DNA of 64,000 bases. Source: Candidatus Manganitrophus noduliformans. GTDB taxonomy: Bacteria; Nitrospirota; Nitrospiria; SBBL01; Manganitrophaceae. Location of the stretch: NCBI RefSeq assembly GCF_012184425.1, contig NZ_VTOW01000001.1:1736001-1800000 (forward strand), in the 5' to 3' direction. How positions within the stretch are numbered: the first letter of the stretch is position 1; every line of letters starts with the position of its first letter. The notes beneath the pieces are model-generated. The model saw only the letters and a program-made list of their open reading frames with translations. It did no database searches and was not told where the DNA came from. The position numbers were made by a program, and so were the translations under genes. Shown here one piece after another: positions 52,294 to 61,600 of this stretch.

Positions 52294-53436
52294 ATGATCG
52301 AGTCGCTTGAACTCTTCGAAAAAGCGAGCGCCGTCGGCGGAAGGGCCGTCATGGCGACGCTGATCAATACCAAAGGCCCCACCCCGCGTAAAGCGGGGGC
52401 CCGGATGTTCGTCGGCGAAGGGGGGCGCATTCTTGGATCGGTCACGATCGGGGGATGTGTCGATGCCCGTGTGATTGAAGAAGCCGAAGCGATCCTGACC
52501 CGCCGCGTCTCGAAGCGGATCGGGATGGCGCTGGGGGATGAAGAAGCGGGAGAGCTCGGCCTCACCTGCGGCGGAAATGTCGATGTCCTCATCGACTTCA
52601 TCGATTTCTCCGATCCGGGCGACCCGGTGGTCCGGCTGCATGAGCTGGCCCGTCAGGAGATGCAGGCGGGACGACGGTCGGCCCTCGTGACGCTGGTCGC
52701 CCCTTCGGGCGGCCCGAACTCTTCCCGGACGCGGATGCTGATCGGCGGTGATGGAAGGGCGCACGGCACTCTCGGGAACCTGCTGGAGACCCTGCGTGAA
52801 CGGCTCGTCGTCGACGCCCGAACCCTCATGTCGTCCGGAAGTTCCCGGATGAAATCGTACCGGGTTGAAGGGGAGGCGGTCGAAGTTTTCATCGAAGTTT
52901 TCGGACCGCCGTTCCCCCTCTTCATTTTCGGCGGAAGTCATGTGGCGATCCCGTTGGTATCGATGGCGAAGATCGTCGGCTTGCGGACCGTGGTGGTCGA
53001 CGGCCGGCCCCGCTTCGCAAATCGGGAGCGCTTCCCGGAAGCGGACGAAGTCATCATCGGAATTCCTTCCGAGGTTGTTGAAAGCTTCGCGCTGGATGCC
53101 GCGGCCTCCCTCGTGCTACTGACCCATGACTATAAATACGAGGTGCCGGTGTTGAAATGGGCGCTGGCGACCGATTGCGGCTATATCGGTCTGCTCGGCA
53201 GCCGAAGGCGGGGAAGGGCGATTCTCGACCTGCTGCGCGAGCAGGGAGTTGAGGAGCGCCGGCTCCAGAGGGTGCGGGTGCCGGTCGGCCTGAATATCGG
53301 CGCGCAGACCGCGCCGGAGATCGCTCTGAGCATCCTTTCAGAAATTCTCGCCGTCCGGAACGGCCGATTCGGCGGATCGCTGAGTGAAGCGGACCGAATC
53401 CCGACGGGAATGGTCAAATCGAGCCCTCTCTGTTGA
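52294..53436 (+). CDS. xdhC: XdhC/CoxI-family molybdenum cofactor insertion protein
   Basis: A 380-residue protein with the two XdhC parts. The N-terminal XdhC_CoxI domain has ATLINTKGPTPRKAGARMFV and SVTIGGCVDARVIEEA. The C-terminal Rossmann-like domain has FIFGGSHVAIPLVSMAKIVG and YIGLLGSRRRGRAILDLL. XdhC binds Moco, protects its sulfido form and hands it to the apo-hydroxylase; in Rhodobacter capsulatus it works with the desulfurase NifS4. The presence of desulfurase genes directly downstream matches that scheme. The Cys in GLTCGGNVDVLID is the conserved family position. Confidence 0.92.
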   Translation: MIESLELFEKASAVGGRAVMATLINTKGPTPRKAGARMFVGEGGRILGSVTIGGCVDARVIEEAEAILTRRVSKRIGMALGDEEAGELGLTCGGNVDVLIDFIDFSDPGDPVVRLHELARQEMQAGRRSALVTLVAPSGGPNSSRTRMLIGGDGRAHGTLGNLLETLRERLVVDARTLMSSGSSRMKSYRVEGEAVEVFIEVFGPPFPLFIFGGSHVAIPLVSMAKIVGLRTVVVDGRPRFANRERFPEADEVIIGIPSEVVESFALDAAASLVLLTHDYKYEVPVLKWALATDCGYIGLLGSRRRGRAILDLLREQGVEERRLQRVRVPVGLNIGAQTAPEIALSILSEILAVRNGRFGGSLSEADRIPTGMVKSSPLC

Positions 53437-53454
53437 AGAGGGAAGGAGCGGTTT

Positions 53455-53838
53455 ATTCTTTACGGAGGGGTCATCCAAGAACACGCGCGTCGGCCGAGGA
53501 ATGTCGGCTCCTTGGAAAATCCCGATATCCGGCATGAAGAGGTGAATCCTTTCTGCGGTGACCGGATTCGGATTGAGGCGATCCTGGATTGTCATCGGAG
53601 AGTGGCCGAGATCCGGTTTCGCGGAGACGCCTGTATGATCAGTCAGGCCGCCGGCTCGATTCTCACCGAAATGATCAAGGGGTGGCCGATCGAGGCGATC
53701 GAGCGGTTGAAAGAGGCCGACCTCTTGAAGGCCCTTGAAGCCCCCCTCCGTCCGGCCCGCATCAAATGCGCGCTGCTCCCTCTGGAAATCCTCCAATCGG
53801 GCGTCGCCTCCTATCGGCGCCTTCACGCGGTATCCTAA
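53455..53838 (+). CDS. SufU/IscU-like iron-sulfur scaffold protein, probable ATT start
   Basis: The SufU family core is plain: NPFCGDRI, FRGDACMISQAAGS and RIKCALLPLEIL hold the three conserved Cys, and Asp follows the first. The conserved N-terminal part YGGVIQEHARRPRNVGSLEN is encoded in frame upstream of any ATG, GTG or TTG except a TTG that would cut it off (53512). The frame opens only at the xdhC stop (53434-53436). An ATT at 53455 preceded by AAGGAG with a six-base spacer is the best start, giving 127 residues. The role is a zinc-dependent sulfur acceptor or Fe-S scaffold for the adjoining desulfurase. It ends one base before that gene. Confidence 0.82.
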   Translation: MLYGGVIQEHARRPRNVGSLENPDIRHEEVNPFCGDRIRIEAILDCHRRVAEIRFRGDACMISQAAGSILTEMIKGWPIEAIERLKEADLLKALEAPLRPARIKCALLPLEILQSGVASYRRLHAVS

Positions 53839-53839
53839 A

Positions 53840-55081
53840 ATGTCTGCTCCCGGCGCGCTATTGAATAGCGAGGCGATCAGAAAGGATTTCCCGATTCTCG
53901 GCAGGACGGTCCAGGGAAAGCCGCTGATTTACCTCGACAACGCCGCAACGTCGCAGAAGCCCTATCCGGTCATCGAGCAGATCACCTCTTATTACGAACG
54001 ATCCAACGCCAATATCCACCGGAGCGTTCACACGCTCGGTGAAGAAGCGACCGCCCTTTATGAAGCGGCCCGGGATATGGTCTGCCGGTTTATCCATGCG
54101 CCGAGCCGCGAAGGGGTGATCTTCACAAGGGGGACGACCGAAGCGGTCAACCTCGTCGCCGCAAGTTGGGGGCGAACCCACATTCAACCGGGTGACGAGA
54201 TCCTTCTCTCCGTTTTGGAGCACCACGGCAACCTGATTCCGTGGCAACTCCTCGCTGAAGAGAAAGGGGCGAAATTGGTCTTCCTCGATATGGATGAAGA
54301 GGGGAGACTCCGGTTAGACAAGCTCGATCGTCTCTTGACCGACCGGACCCGTTTGGTGGCGGTGACAGCGGCATCGAACGTGATGGGGACGGTCATCCCC
54401 CTCCGTCGAATTGTAGAACGAGCGCATGCGGCCGGGGCGCCGGTTTTCGTGGACGGCGCTCAGATGGCGCCTCACATTCCGGTCAATGTTCGGGAAATGG
54501 GGTGTGATTTCTTCGCCTTCTCGGGGCACAAGATGCTCGGCCCCACCGGGATCGGCGTGCTTTACGGCAAACCGGAGCTGCTGGAGAAGATGCCTCCTTT
54601 TTTGGCCGGCGGAGAGATGGTCCGGGAGGTCTGGCCCGACCGGGCGAGTTGGAACGCGCTTCCCTGGAAGTTCGAAGCGGGCACCCCCAACATCGCTTCG
54701 GCGATCGGCCTCGGCGCCGCTGTCAAGTATCTCGATCAACTCGGCATGGAGGCTGTCCGTACGCACGGGCAGGCATTGGTCCGCGAGGCGTTGACCGCCC
54801 TGTCAACGTTGGAAGGGGTGACGGTTTACGGTCCGCCCGCTTCGGAAGAGCGGGCTCCGCTGGTTTCTTTTAACTGTCAAGGCATCCATCCACACGATCT
54901 CGCCGCCGCGCTCGACGAAGAGGGGATCGCCGTCCGCGCCGGACGGCACTGTGCCGACCCTTTGATGAAGCGCCTCGGCGTGGCAGGAACGGCGCGTGCC
55001 AGTTTTTATCTCTATAATACCCGTAGCGAAGTGGAAGCCTTCGTTCAGTCCGTTCAACGAGCGATTGCGCTTTTGTCGTAA
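53840..55081 (+). CDS. Cysteine desulfurase (SufS/NifS4-like)
   Basis: A 413-residue PLP enzyme of group II. The N-terminal ...YLDNAATSQKP motif, VFTRG-type TTEAVNLVA, cofactor Lys in FSGHKMLGPTGIGVLYG (about residue 230), and the catalytic Cys loop VRAGRHCADPLMKRLGV are all present. It is closest to SufS by layout. It follows the SufU-like gene by one base, and both lie at the end of the iorAB-mocA-xdhC run. It probably supplies sulfur for the sulfido ligand of the Mo cofactor and possibly for Fe-S clusters. It could also serve ThiI. Confidence 0.92.
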   Translation: MSAPGALLNSEAIRKDFPILGRTVQGKPLIYLDNAATSQKPYPVIEQITSYYERSNANIHRSVHTLGEEATALYEAARDMVCRFIHAPSREGVIFTRGTTEAVNLVAASWGRTHIQPGDEILLSVLEHHGNLIPWQLLAEEKGAKLVFLDMDEEGRLRLDKLDRLLTDRTRLVAVTAASNVMGTVIPLRRIVERAHAAGAPVFVDGAQMAPHIPVNVREMGCDFFAFSGHKMLGPTGIGVLYGKPELLEKMPPFLAGGEMVREVWPDRASWNALPWKFEAGTPNIASAIGLGAAVKYLDQLGMEAVRTHGQALVREALTALSTLEGVTVYGPPASEERAPLVSFNCQGIHPHDLAAALDEEGIAVRAGRHCADPLMKRLGVAGTARASFYLYNTRSEVEAFVQSVQRAIALLS

Positions 55082-55104
55082 GGCCGATCGGCAGAATCCC
55101 AAAT

Positions 55105-56241
55105 TTATTTAATGTTTTCGATCGTGACCACTTTTCCGTTTTCGATTTTTGTCAGAAAGACCTGGTGGAGGCCTTGATGGTCGGCGGGGGTGAACCGTAT
55201 CTTCAGGCCCCCCGCGTCTATGCTAAGATGCTCCAGCGCGGAGACAAACGCTTCCCGGGTGAGGGGAGCGGTTCTCTTCAACGCTTCCACCAGCACCTTG
55301 GCGCCGAGATAACTCTCCAGGCTGACCGGGTTGGGGGTGAGTCCTGCGGCTTTAATCGCTGAGAGATATTCTTTTACGATCGGCAAGGAGCTGTCGGTTG
55401 GATTCGGCACGATCTGTGTCACAATAAGCCCGTCGGCGGCCTCTCCGGCTTCGTGGATCAGGGGGAGGGTGCCGGCTGAAATATGTAAAAGTTTCGGATT
55501 GAATCGACGCGCCCTTGCCTTTTTCAGAAAGGCGGCGCACGGCTCATAAGTACAGGCGAGAATCACCGCCTCCGGATCGGCTTTGATCAACGTTTCCAAT
55601 GCCTCGCCGACATCGAGGGTGTTCCGTTGATATTTCCCATCCCCGACCAAGGCCATGTTCCGCTTCCGCAACGCCCGGATCAGTCCGGCCCGGCCCGCTT
55701 CCCCCATGGCGTCGTCTTGGGCGAAGACCCCGATCCGGGTCACCTTCAGATCCCGGGTCAGCCGTTCGACCAACACTTCAATCTCGTCGGCGTAGCTGGC
55801 GCGGATGTTGAAGATATATTTATTCACCGGATTGCGGATGATCTCCGCCCCCGTCAGCGGGAAAAGGTAGGGGACGCGGGCGCGCGTGACGATCGGCACG
55901 ACGGCCGCGGAGTTCGGCGAGCCGATGTATCCGAAGAGGGCGAAAACCTTCTCCTCCTCGATCAATTTACGGGTATTCGCGATCGTCAGGGCGGGCCGGT
56001 AGCCGTCATCGTAGACGATCAGCTTGATCTTGCGGCCCTGGACCCCCCCGGCGGCGTTGACCTTATCAAAATAGACCTCCGCCCCTTCCCTCATCATATT
56101 CCCATTCTCGGAAGTCGGTCCGGTTTGGCCGTTGGACATCCCGATGAGGATCTCTTTTTCCGTGATCCCCTCTTCCGCCGAGGAAAAGGTCGCCGATAAA
56201 AGCAAGACCAGAACGACCCATCCTCGTTTCCCCTTCATCAT
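55105..56241 (-). CDS. LivK-type periplasmic binding protein 1
   Basis: A 378-residue exported protein with a signal peptide (about 1-22, ending SSAEE) and the type I periplasmic-binding fold: ITEKEILIGMSNGQTGPTSE, KIKLIVYDDGYRPA, FALFGYIGSPNSAAVVPI, RIGVFAQDDAMGEAGRAG. Its closest relatives in the window are the two other binding proteins of this operon. It is the last gene of the set, nine bases after the chemotaxis receptor, and convergent with the desulfurase gene. No permease or ATPase gene is nearby. It probably binds a branched-chain amino acid, amide or small organic ligand and presents it to the receptors. Confidence 0.9.
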   Translation of the reverse strand: MMKGKRGWVVLVLLLSATFSSAEEGITEKEILIGMSNGQTGPTSENGNMMREGAEVYFDKVNAAGGVQGRKIKLIVYDDGYRPALTIANTRKLIEEEKVFALFGYIGSPNSAAVVPIVTRARVPYLFPLTGAEIIRNPVNKYIFNIRASYADEIEVLVERLTRDLKVTRIGVFAQDDAMGEAGRAGLIRALRKRNMALVGDGKYQRNTLDVGEALETLIKADPEAVILACTYEPCAAFLKKARARRFNPKLLHISAGTLPLIHEAGEAADGLIVTQIVPNPTDSSLPIVKEYLSAIKAAGLTPNPVSLESYLGAKVLVEALKRTAPLTREAFVSALEHLSIDAGGLKIRFTPADHQGLHQVFLTKIENGKVVTIENIK

Positions 56242-56250
56242 GGCAGCCCC

Positions 56251-57768
56251 TCAGGCGGGATTCTGATCCGATCGGTTGAGCTCAAATCGGAAGTTGTTTA
56301 TCAGCGCCGTCAGATCGCTCCCCATCCGGGCCAGCTTTTTCGAGGCGACCAGAATCTCCTCGGCCGTTTTCGCCGTGCTTTTGGACCCATCGGCCACCCC
56401 TTCGATGCTCTGGTTCACCTCCTTGGTTCCGTGCGCCGCCTGGGCGACCCTGCCGCTGATCTCGTTTGTCGTCACCGTCTGCTCTTCCAGCGCCCCCGAA
56501 ATGTCGATCGAGATCTGATTGATCTGATCGATGATCTCCCCAATCTTTCCAATCTCCGAGACGGCTTCCTTGGTATCCCCCTGGATGGCGCCGATCTTTT
56601 GTGTGATCTCCTCGGTCGCTTTGGCTGTCCTCGTGGCGAGATCTTTCACCTCGTTCGCCACGACGGCAAATCCTCTTCCGGCCTCCCCCGCGCGCGCCGC
56701 CTCGATGGCGGCATTCAGCGCCAGGAGATTGGTCTGCTGGGCGATGGCGGTGATCACCTTGACCACCTGCCCGATCTCCATGCTCGATTCGCCCAGCTTG
56801 GAGATGGTTTTGTTGGTCGAATCGGCCATTTTCACCGCTTGGGCGGTGATCTGCGTTGCATTGACGATGTTGCGGGAGGTCTCCTTGAGCGAGATCGATA
56901 TCTCCACGGAAGCGGTCGCGACATCCCCCACCATTCTGTTGATCTCCTGGCTGGTCGAAGAAACCATGCTGGCCAGACGCTCCGTCTCCGAGGAATTGGC
57001 GCTCATCTGCTGGCTGGCGGCCGAGAGCGCTTCGGAGGAGAGGGTGATCTGCTTGCAGCTGTCGCGAACGGCATAGACCAATTCCTGCATCACCTTTTTA
57101 AGGCCGGCCGACATTTTCGAGAAAGCCCGGGCGAGGATGCCGATTTCATCCTGTGCGCGCAGGAGCCTCGGCTCAACCTCGACCGTCATATCTCCCTGGG
57201 CGACTTTTTCGATCACCCCGACCAGGTGGGCCAGGGGGCGGGTGATTCCCCGAAAGAGGATCGTCACCCCGAGAATGAGCAGGATCAGCGCCACCAGGTT
57301 GCCCACGGCCACCGTCTGGATGCCGCTGCGCAGGTTTTTCGAGAGGGTCTCTTGGCTGTAGCCGATCTGAAGGTGCCCGACGGGCGTTTGATCTTCCCGG
57401 AGGCTGTGGATTTCCCGATCATAAATCGACAGCGAAGAGATGTCGCTCGGGGGCTTGCTGTTCTCCGTCAACGGCGCCCTGTCGGCATCGTAAAAAACGA
57501 CGAAAACCACGTCGGGATCTTTCAATGCAACCTTGACGAACATCTCCAAGGCCTGAAGATCGAAATTCATGACGTAGCTGGCGCTGATTTGCGCCAGCGT
57601 ATCGGCCAAGGCGTTTCCTTTGGATTCCATCAGGGATCGGATCGTGGCATGATTTCGATTGATCATGAGGGCGCCCAATCCGCCCAGCAGAATCACCATG
57701 AAAATGAGATTCGGGATCAAGAATTTCTTGCTGATGGAATTCAGCCGAAAAACTTTTTCAAGCGCCAT
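56251..57768 (-). CDS. Methyl-accepting chemotaxis receptor
   Basis: A 505-residue transmembrane receptor. Helix 1 (about 15-38) and helix 2 (about 155-178) bracket a periplasmic sensor domain of about 115 residues (SESKG to SKNLRSG). HAMP follows ([20 protein letters not shown]), then the signalling domain with the hairpin tip [37 protein letters not shown] (about 365-401, intact). Methylation-site regions are present; no C-terminal CheR pentapeptide is seen. The N-terminal 210 residues are nearly the same as those of the kinase encoded just upstream. Its first 28 bases overlap that gene. It should couple ligand sensing to CheA/CheW. Confidence 0.94.
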   Translation of the reverse strand: MALEKVFRLNSISKKFLIPNLIFMVILLGGLGALMINRNHATIRSLMESKGNALADTLAQISASYVMNFDLQALEMFVKVALKDPDVVFVVFYDADRAPLTENSKPPSDISSLSIYDREIHSLREDQTPVGHLQIGYSQETLSKNLRSGIQTVAVGNLVALILLILGVTILFRGITRPLAHLVGVIEKVAQGDMTVEVEPRLLRAQDEIGILARAFSKMSAGLKKVMQELVYAVRDSCKQITLSSEALSAASQQMSANSSETERLASMVSSTSQEINRMVGDVATASVEISISLKETSRNIVNATQITAQAVKMADSTNKTISKLGESSMEIGQVVKVITAIAQQTNLLALNAAIEAARAGEAGRGFAVVANEVKDLATRTAKATEEITQKIGAIQGDTKEAVSEIGKIGEIIDQINQISIDISGALEEQTVTTNEISGRVAQAAHGTKEVNQSIEGVADGSKSTAKTAEEILVASKKLARMGSDLTALINNFRFELNRSDQNPA

Positions 57769-59267
57769 GTGTTCTTTCGCCTTTCATCGCGCGGGGTTTG
57801 AACGGTCGCCGCTTTTCCTTTTGACCCTGTATCGGAGAGATGTTCCGTCGACGGCCGGTTTTGCCGACCGGTCGGTTGAGGTTTATTCTTCCGGGGAAGC
57901 CAGAAAAAGAATGTTGCTCCCTTCCCCTTCTGAGACTCCACCCAGATCCTGCCGCCGTTCAGATCGACGATCTTTTTTACGATGGGGAGTCCCACGCCGG
58001 TTCCCTCGACCCTCACATCCTGCAGCCGCTGGAAAATGGCGAAGACCTTTTCATGATAGGCCGGATCGATCCCGATTCCATTATCTTTGACGTAGCACTC
58101 CACCCCCCCCTTCGACTCTTTCCCCCCGATCTCAATCCGAGGGTGGGGTTGATCCCCCATGAACTTTGTGGCATTGGAGATCAGGTTCTGGAAGATTTGG
58201 GCCAGCTGGACAGGGTTGAACATAATGCGTGGGAGAGGAGATTGAACGGAGACCGCGATGTTGCGCTCTGCGAGTTGATTTTGAAGAATGTCCAGGACAT
58301 TTTGGATGACATCGTTGACCTCGATCATCTCTTGGCGTTCCTGCATCTTTCCAATCCTCGAGAGGGTCAAAAGCCCCTGGATCAATTCTTCCATGTAGTT
58401 CGCGTTGCCGATGATTCGGTCGAGGTAATGCCTCGCGTGATCGTTTAATTCTTGACCATACTCTTCTTTCATCATGCCGGCCATTCCATTCATCGAGACC
58501 ACCGGGGACTTCAAGTCGTGTGAAACGGTATAAATGAACGCTTCCAACTCCGCCGTGCGCGCCCTCACCTGTTCCTCCAGGTGGTCGTGAGACCGAGCAA
58601 GCTCTTCGCTCATTCGGTTGAAGCTGCGGGCCAAAACCCCCATCTCATCGGGGCGATCGACCAGGCGGGGGGCGACGCGGGCGGTCAAGTCGCCTTGGGC
58701 GACTTTTTCGATCACCCCGACCAGGTGGGTCAAGGGCCGCGTGATTCCCCGAAAGAGGATCGTCACCCCGAGAATGAGCAGGATCAGCGCCACCAGGTTG
58801 CTCACGGCCACCGTCTGGATGCCGCTGCGCAGGTTTTTCGAGAGGGTCTCTTGGCTGTAGCCGATCTGAAGGTGCCCGACGGGCGTTTGATCTTCCCGGA
58901 GGCTGTGGATTTCCCGATCATAAATCGACAGCGAAGAGATGTCGCTCGGGGGCTTGCTGTTCTCCGTCAACGGCACCCTGTCGGCGTCATAGAAAACAAC
59001 AAAAACAACATCGGGGTCTTTCAACGCTTCGTTGACGAACAATTCCAAGGCCTGAAGATCGAAATTCATGACGTAATTGGCGCTGATCTGAGCGAGGTTG
59101 TTGGCCAGGGCGTTTCCCTTTGATTCCATCAAGGATCGGATCGTGGCATGATTCTGATGGATCATGAGGGTGCCCAATCCGCCCAGCAGGATCACCATGA
59201 AAATGAGATTCGAGATCAAGAATTTCTTGCTGATGGAATTCAGTCGAAAAACCTTTTCAAGCGCCAT
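57741..59267 (-). CDS. Transmembrane sensor histidine kinase sharing the receptor's sensor domain
   Basis: A 508-residue kinase. Residues 1-210 (two membrane helices, periplasmic sensor, start of HAMP) match the chemotaxis receptor almost residue for residue. A coiled coil follows ([20 protein letters not shown]). HisKA has the phospho-acceptor in [17 protein letters not shown]. The ATPase has [18 protein letters not shown] and [14 protein letters not shown]. The SHDLKSP box places it with phytochrome/WalK-like HisKA kinases. The C-terminus is low-complexity and hydrophilic and reads through the receptor's start. No response regulator lies beside it. Its neighbours are binding proteins on both sides. 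Confidence 0.93.
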   Translation of the reverse strand: MALEKVFRLNSISKKFLISNLIFMVILLGGLGTLMIHQNHATIRSLMESKGNALANNLAQISANYVMNFDLQALELFVNEALKDPDVVFVVFYDADRVPLTENSKPPSDISSLSIYDREIHSLREDQTPVGHLQIGYSQETLSKNLRSGIQTVAVSNLVALILLILGVTILFRGITRPLTHLVGVIEKVAQGDLTARVAPRLVDRPDEMGVLARSFNRMSEELARSHDHLEEQVRARTAELEAFIYTVSHDLKSPVVSMNGMAGMMKEEYGQELNDHARHYLDRIIGNANYMEELIQGLLTLSRIGKMQERQEMIEVNDVIQNVLDILQNQLAERNIAVSVQSPLPRIMFNPVQLAQIFQNLISNATKFMGDQPHPRIEIGGKESKGGVECYVKDNGIGIDPAYHEKVFAIFQRLQDVRVEGTGVGLPIVKKIVDLNGGRIWVESQKGKGATFFFWLPRKNKPQPTGRQNRPSTEHLSDTGSKGKAATVQTPRDERRKNTWRLKKFFG

Positions 59268-59279
59268 GTGTTCTTTAAA

Positions 59280-60449
59280 TTATTTGAGGTTTTGGATGGT
59301 GACTGCTTTTCCGTTTTCGATTTTTGTCAAAAAGAGCTGGTGCAGGCCTTGATGGTTGTTCGGGCTAAACCACACCTCCAGCCCTCCGGCGTTCATCTTC
59401 AGTTTTTCGAGCGTAGAGATAAACGCCTCCCGGGTCAGCGGAGAGGTTTTCTTCAGCGCTTCCACGAATACCTTGGCGCCGAGGTAACTCTCCAGACTCA
59501 CCGGGTCCGGAGCAAGACCGGCGGCTTTCATATCCGAGAGATATTCCTTTACAATCGGCAGGGAACTGTCGCTTGGATTCGGAACAACCTGGGTCATGAT
59601 GACCCCGTCGGCGTCTTTCCCCGCTTCCTGGACCAGCGGGGTGACGCCCCCCGCAAAGAGGAAAAATTTGGGGTTGAATCCACGCTCTTTGGCCTTTTTG
59701 AGAAAAACCGCACAGGGGGTATAAGGACAAAACATAATTACCGCTTCGGGATTCGCTTTGACGAGCGCTTCCAAAGCGACATCGACATTGATGGTATTCC
59801 GCTCAAATTTCCCGTCCCCGACCAGCGGCATATTTCTTTTCCGCAAGGCCCGCATCAGCCCGGCGCGGCCTGCTTCACCCAGGGCGTCGTCCTGGGAAAA
59901 GACGCCGATCTTGGTTATCTTCAGATCCTCGGTCAACCGCTCGACCATCACTTCAGTCTCGTCCGCGTAGCTTGCGCGGAGGGTGAAGATATATCGATCC
60001 ACCGGATTGCGAAGGAATCGAGCCCCCGTGAACGGGAAGAGATAGGGGACATGGGCTCTTGTGAAGATCGGCACGATCGATGCGGAGATCGGTGAGCCGA
60101 CATACCCGAATAAGGCGAACACCTTCTCCTCCTCGATGAATTTTCGGGTATTCTCGATCGCTTTGGCGGGCTGGTAGCCGTCATCAGAGACGATCAGCTT
60201 GATCTTGCGGCCATGGACCCCTTCGGCGGCGTTGACCTTATTGAAAAAAACGGCGGCTCCTTCCTTAATTAAAATGCCAACCCCGGAAAGGGGGCCGGTC
60301 TGAGCGTTGGACATACCGAGGAGGATCTCTTTCTCCGTCACCCCGTCCTCCGCCCATAAAGGGGGAGTCGACAAAAGCAATAGGATCAGGCTGGAGATGA
60401 AGGGATTCTTGATAATAGAGTTTAATCTGAAAAATTTCCGGGACGTCAT
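59280..60449 (-). CDS. LivK-type periplasmic binding protein 2
   Basis: A 389-residue exported protein. The fold motifs parallel protein 1: VTEKEILLGMSNAQTGPLSG, KIKLIVSDDGYQPA, FALFGYVGSPISASIVPI, KIGVFSQDDALGEAGRAG. The N-terminus differs from the other two: MTSRKFFRLNSIIKNPFISS resembles the start of the two membrane receptors ([15 protein letters not shown]) and precedes the hydrophobic signal, so the leader looks recombined from a receptor gene. Position Cys (MFCPYTPCAVF) is shared with protein 3. It lies 14 bases after binding protein 3 and 12 bases before the kinase. Confidence 0.9.
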   Translation of the reverse strand: MTSRKFFRLNSIIKNPFISSLILLLLSTPPLWAEDGVTEKEILLGMSNAQTGPLSGVGILIKEGAAVFFNKVNAAEGVHGRKIKLIVSDDGYQPAKAIENTRKFIEEEKVFALFGYVGSPISASIVPIFTRAHVPYLFPFTGARFLRNPVDRYIFTLRASYADETEVMVERLTEDLKITKIGVFSQDDALGEAGRAGLMRALRKRNMPLVGDGKFERNTINVDVALEALVKANPEAVIMFCPYTPCAVFLKKAKERGFNPKFFLFAGGVTPLVQEAGKDADGVIMTQVVPNPSDSSLPIVKEYLSDMKAAGLAPDPVSLESYLGAKVFVEALKKTSPLTREAFISTLEKLKMNAGGLEVWFSPNNHQGLHQLFLTKIENGKAVTIQNLK

Positions 60450-60463
60450 CTCTCTCTTAGGCT

Positions 60464-61600
60464 TTATTTTAGGTTCCCGATCGTCACCACTTTGCCGTTT
60501 TCAATTTTTGTCAGAAAGACCTGGTGGAGGCCTTGATGGTCGGTGGGGGTGAAGGAGATCTCCAGCCCTCCCGCCTCCATGCTGAACTTCTCCAGCGTGG
60601 AGATCAGCGCCTCCCGGGTCAGGGTGGAGGTCTTCTTTAAGGCCTCCACCAACACCTTGGCGCCGAGATAACTCTCCAGACTCACCAGATCGGGAGTGAA
60701 TCCGGCGGCTTTCATGTCCGAGACGAATTCCTTCACAATCGGCAGGGCGCTGTCGCTCGGATTCGGCACAATCTGAGTGACGATGAGCCCGTCGGCGGCT
60801 TTCCCCGCCTCGTGGATTAAGGCGGTGGTACCGACCCCCAGGTGTAAGAAGAGGGGGGAGAATCCACGCGCCCTGGCCTTTTTGAGAAAAGCAGCGCAAG
60901 GCGTATAGGGACAAGCCAGCATCACCGCCTCGGGGTTGGCTTTCACGAGCGTCTCCAACGCCGCCTCGACATCTTCGGTATTCCGTTCATATTTCCCGTC
61001 CCCGACCAGCGGCAGATTTCGCTTGCGCAAGGCCCGGATCAATCCGGCGCGGCCTGCTTCCCCCATGGCGTCGTCCTGGGCAAAGACGCCGATCTTGGTC
61101 AGCTTCAGATCCCGGGTCGCCCGATCGACCAAGACTTCCGCTTCGTCCGCGTAGCTGGCCCGAAGGTTGAAGATATATTTATTGACCGGATTTCGGATGA
61201 CTTCCGCGCCGGTGAGCGGGAAGAGATAGGGGACGCGGGCGCGCGTGATGGTCGGCACGATGGCGGCGGAGATTCCGGAGCCGATGTAGCCGAATAAGGC
61301 GAAGACCTTGTCCTCCTCGATGAACTTTCGGGTGTTGGCGATCACCTTGGGGAATTCGTAACGATCATCGTAGACGATCAGCTTGATCTTGCGGCCCTGG
61401 ATCCCTCCGGCGGCGTTGACCTTGTTGAAGTAAACCGTGGCCCCTTCCTTCATCGCGATACCCAACTCATAAACGGGTCCGGTCTGGGCGTTGGACATGC
61501 CGAGGAGGATCTCTTTTTCCGTGACGCCGTCTTCCGCCCGGGAGAAAGACGCAGATAAAAGCAGAATAAGAACGAACCCCCATGCCTTGCCTCTCAACAT
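60464..61600 (-). CDS. LivK-type periplasmic binding protein 3
   Basis: A 378-residue exported protein. The start at 61600 is chosen for GGAG seven bases upstream and a standard signal peptide (AWGFVLILLLSASFSRAE); 57 codons of open frame before it have no secretion character. Fold motifs: VTEKEILLGMSNAQTGPVYE, KIKLIVYDDRYEFP, FALFGYIGSGISAAIVPT, KIGVFAQDDAMGEAGRAG. It is the first gene of the five-gene operon. It is closer to protein 1 in its N-terminal half, and shares ACPYTPCAAFLKKARARGF-like segments with both. Its ligand may differ: the SELGIAMKEG region that contacts ligand in this fold varies among the three. Confidence 0.9.
   Translation of the reverse strand: MLRGKAWGFVLILLLSASFSRAEDGVTEKEILLGMSNAQTGPVYELGIAMKEGATVYFNKVNAAGGIQGRKIKLIVYDDRYEFPKVIANTRKFIEEDKVFALFGYIGSGISAAIVPTITRARVPYLFPLTGAEVIRNPVNKYIFNLRASYADEAEVLVDRATRDLKLTKIGVFAQDDAMGEAGRAGLIRALRKRNLPLVGDGKYERNTEDVEAALETLVKANPEAVMLACPYTPCAAFLKKARARGFSPLFLHLGVGTTALIHEAGKAADGLIVTQIVPNPSDSALPIVKEFVSDMKAAGFTPDLVSLESYLGAKVLVEALKKTSTLTREALISTLEKFSMEAGGLEISFTPTDHQGLHQVFLTKIENGKVVTIGNLK

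Noticed and set aside
55105-61600. Reading the three binding proteins as a normal amino-acid ABC transporter operon
   Set aside because: No permease or ATP-binding subunit is present, and both intervening genes are sensory receptors.
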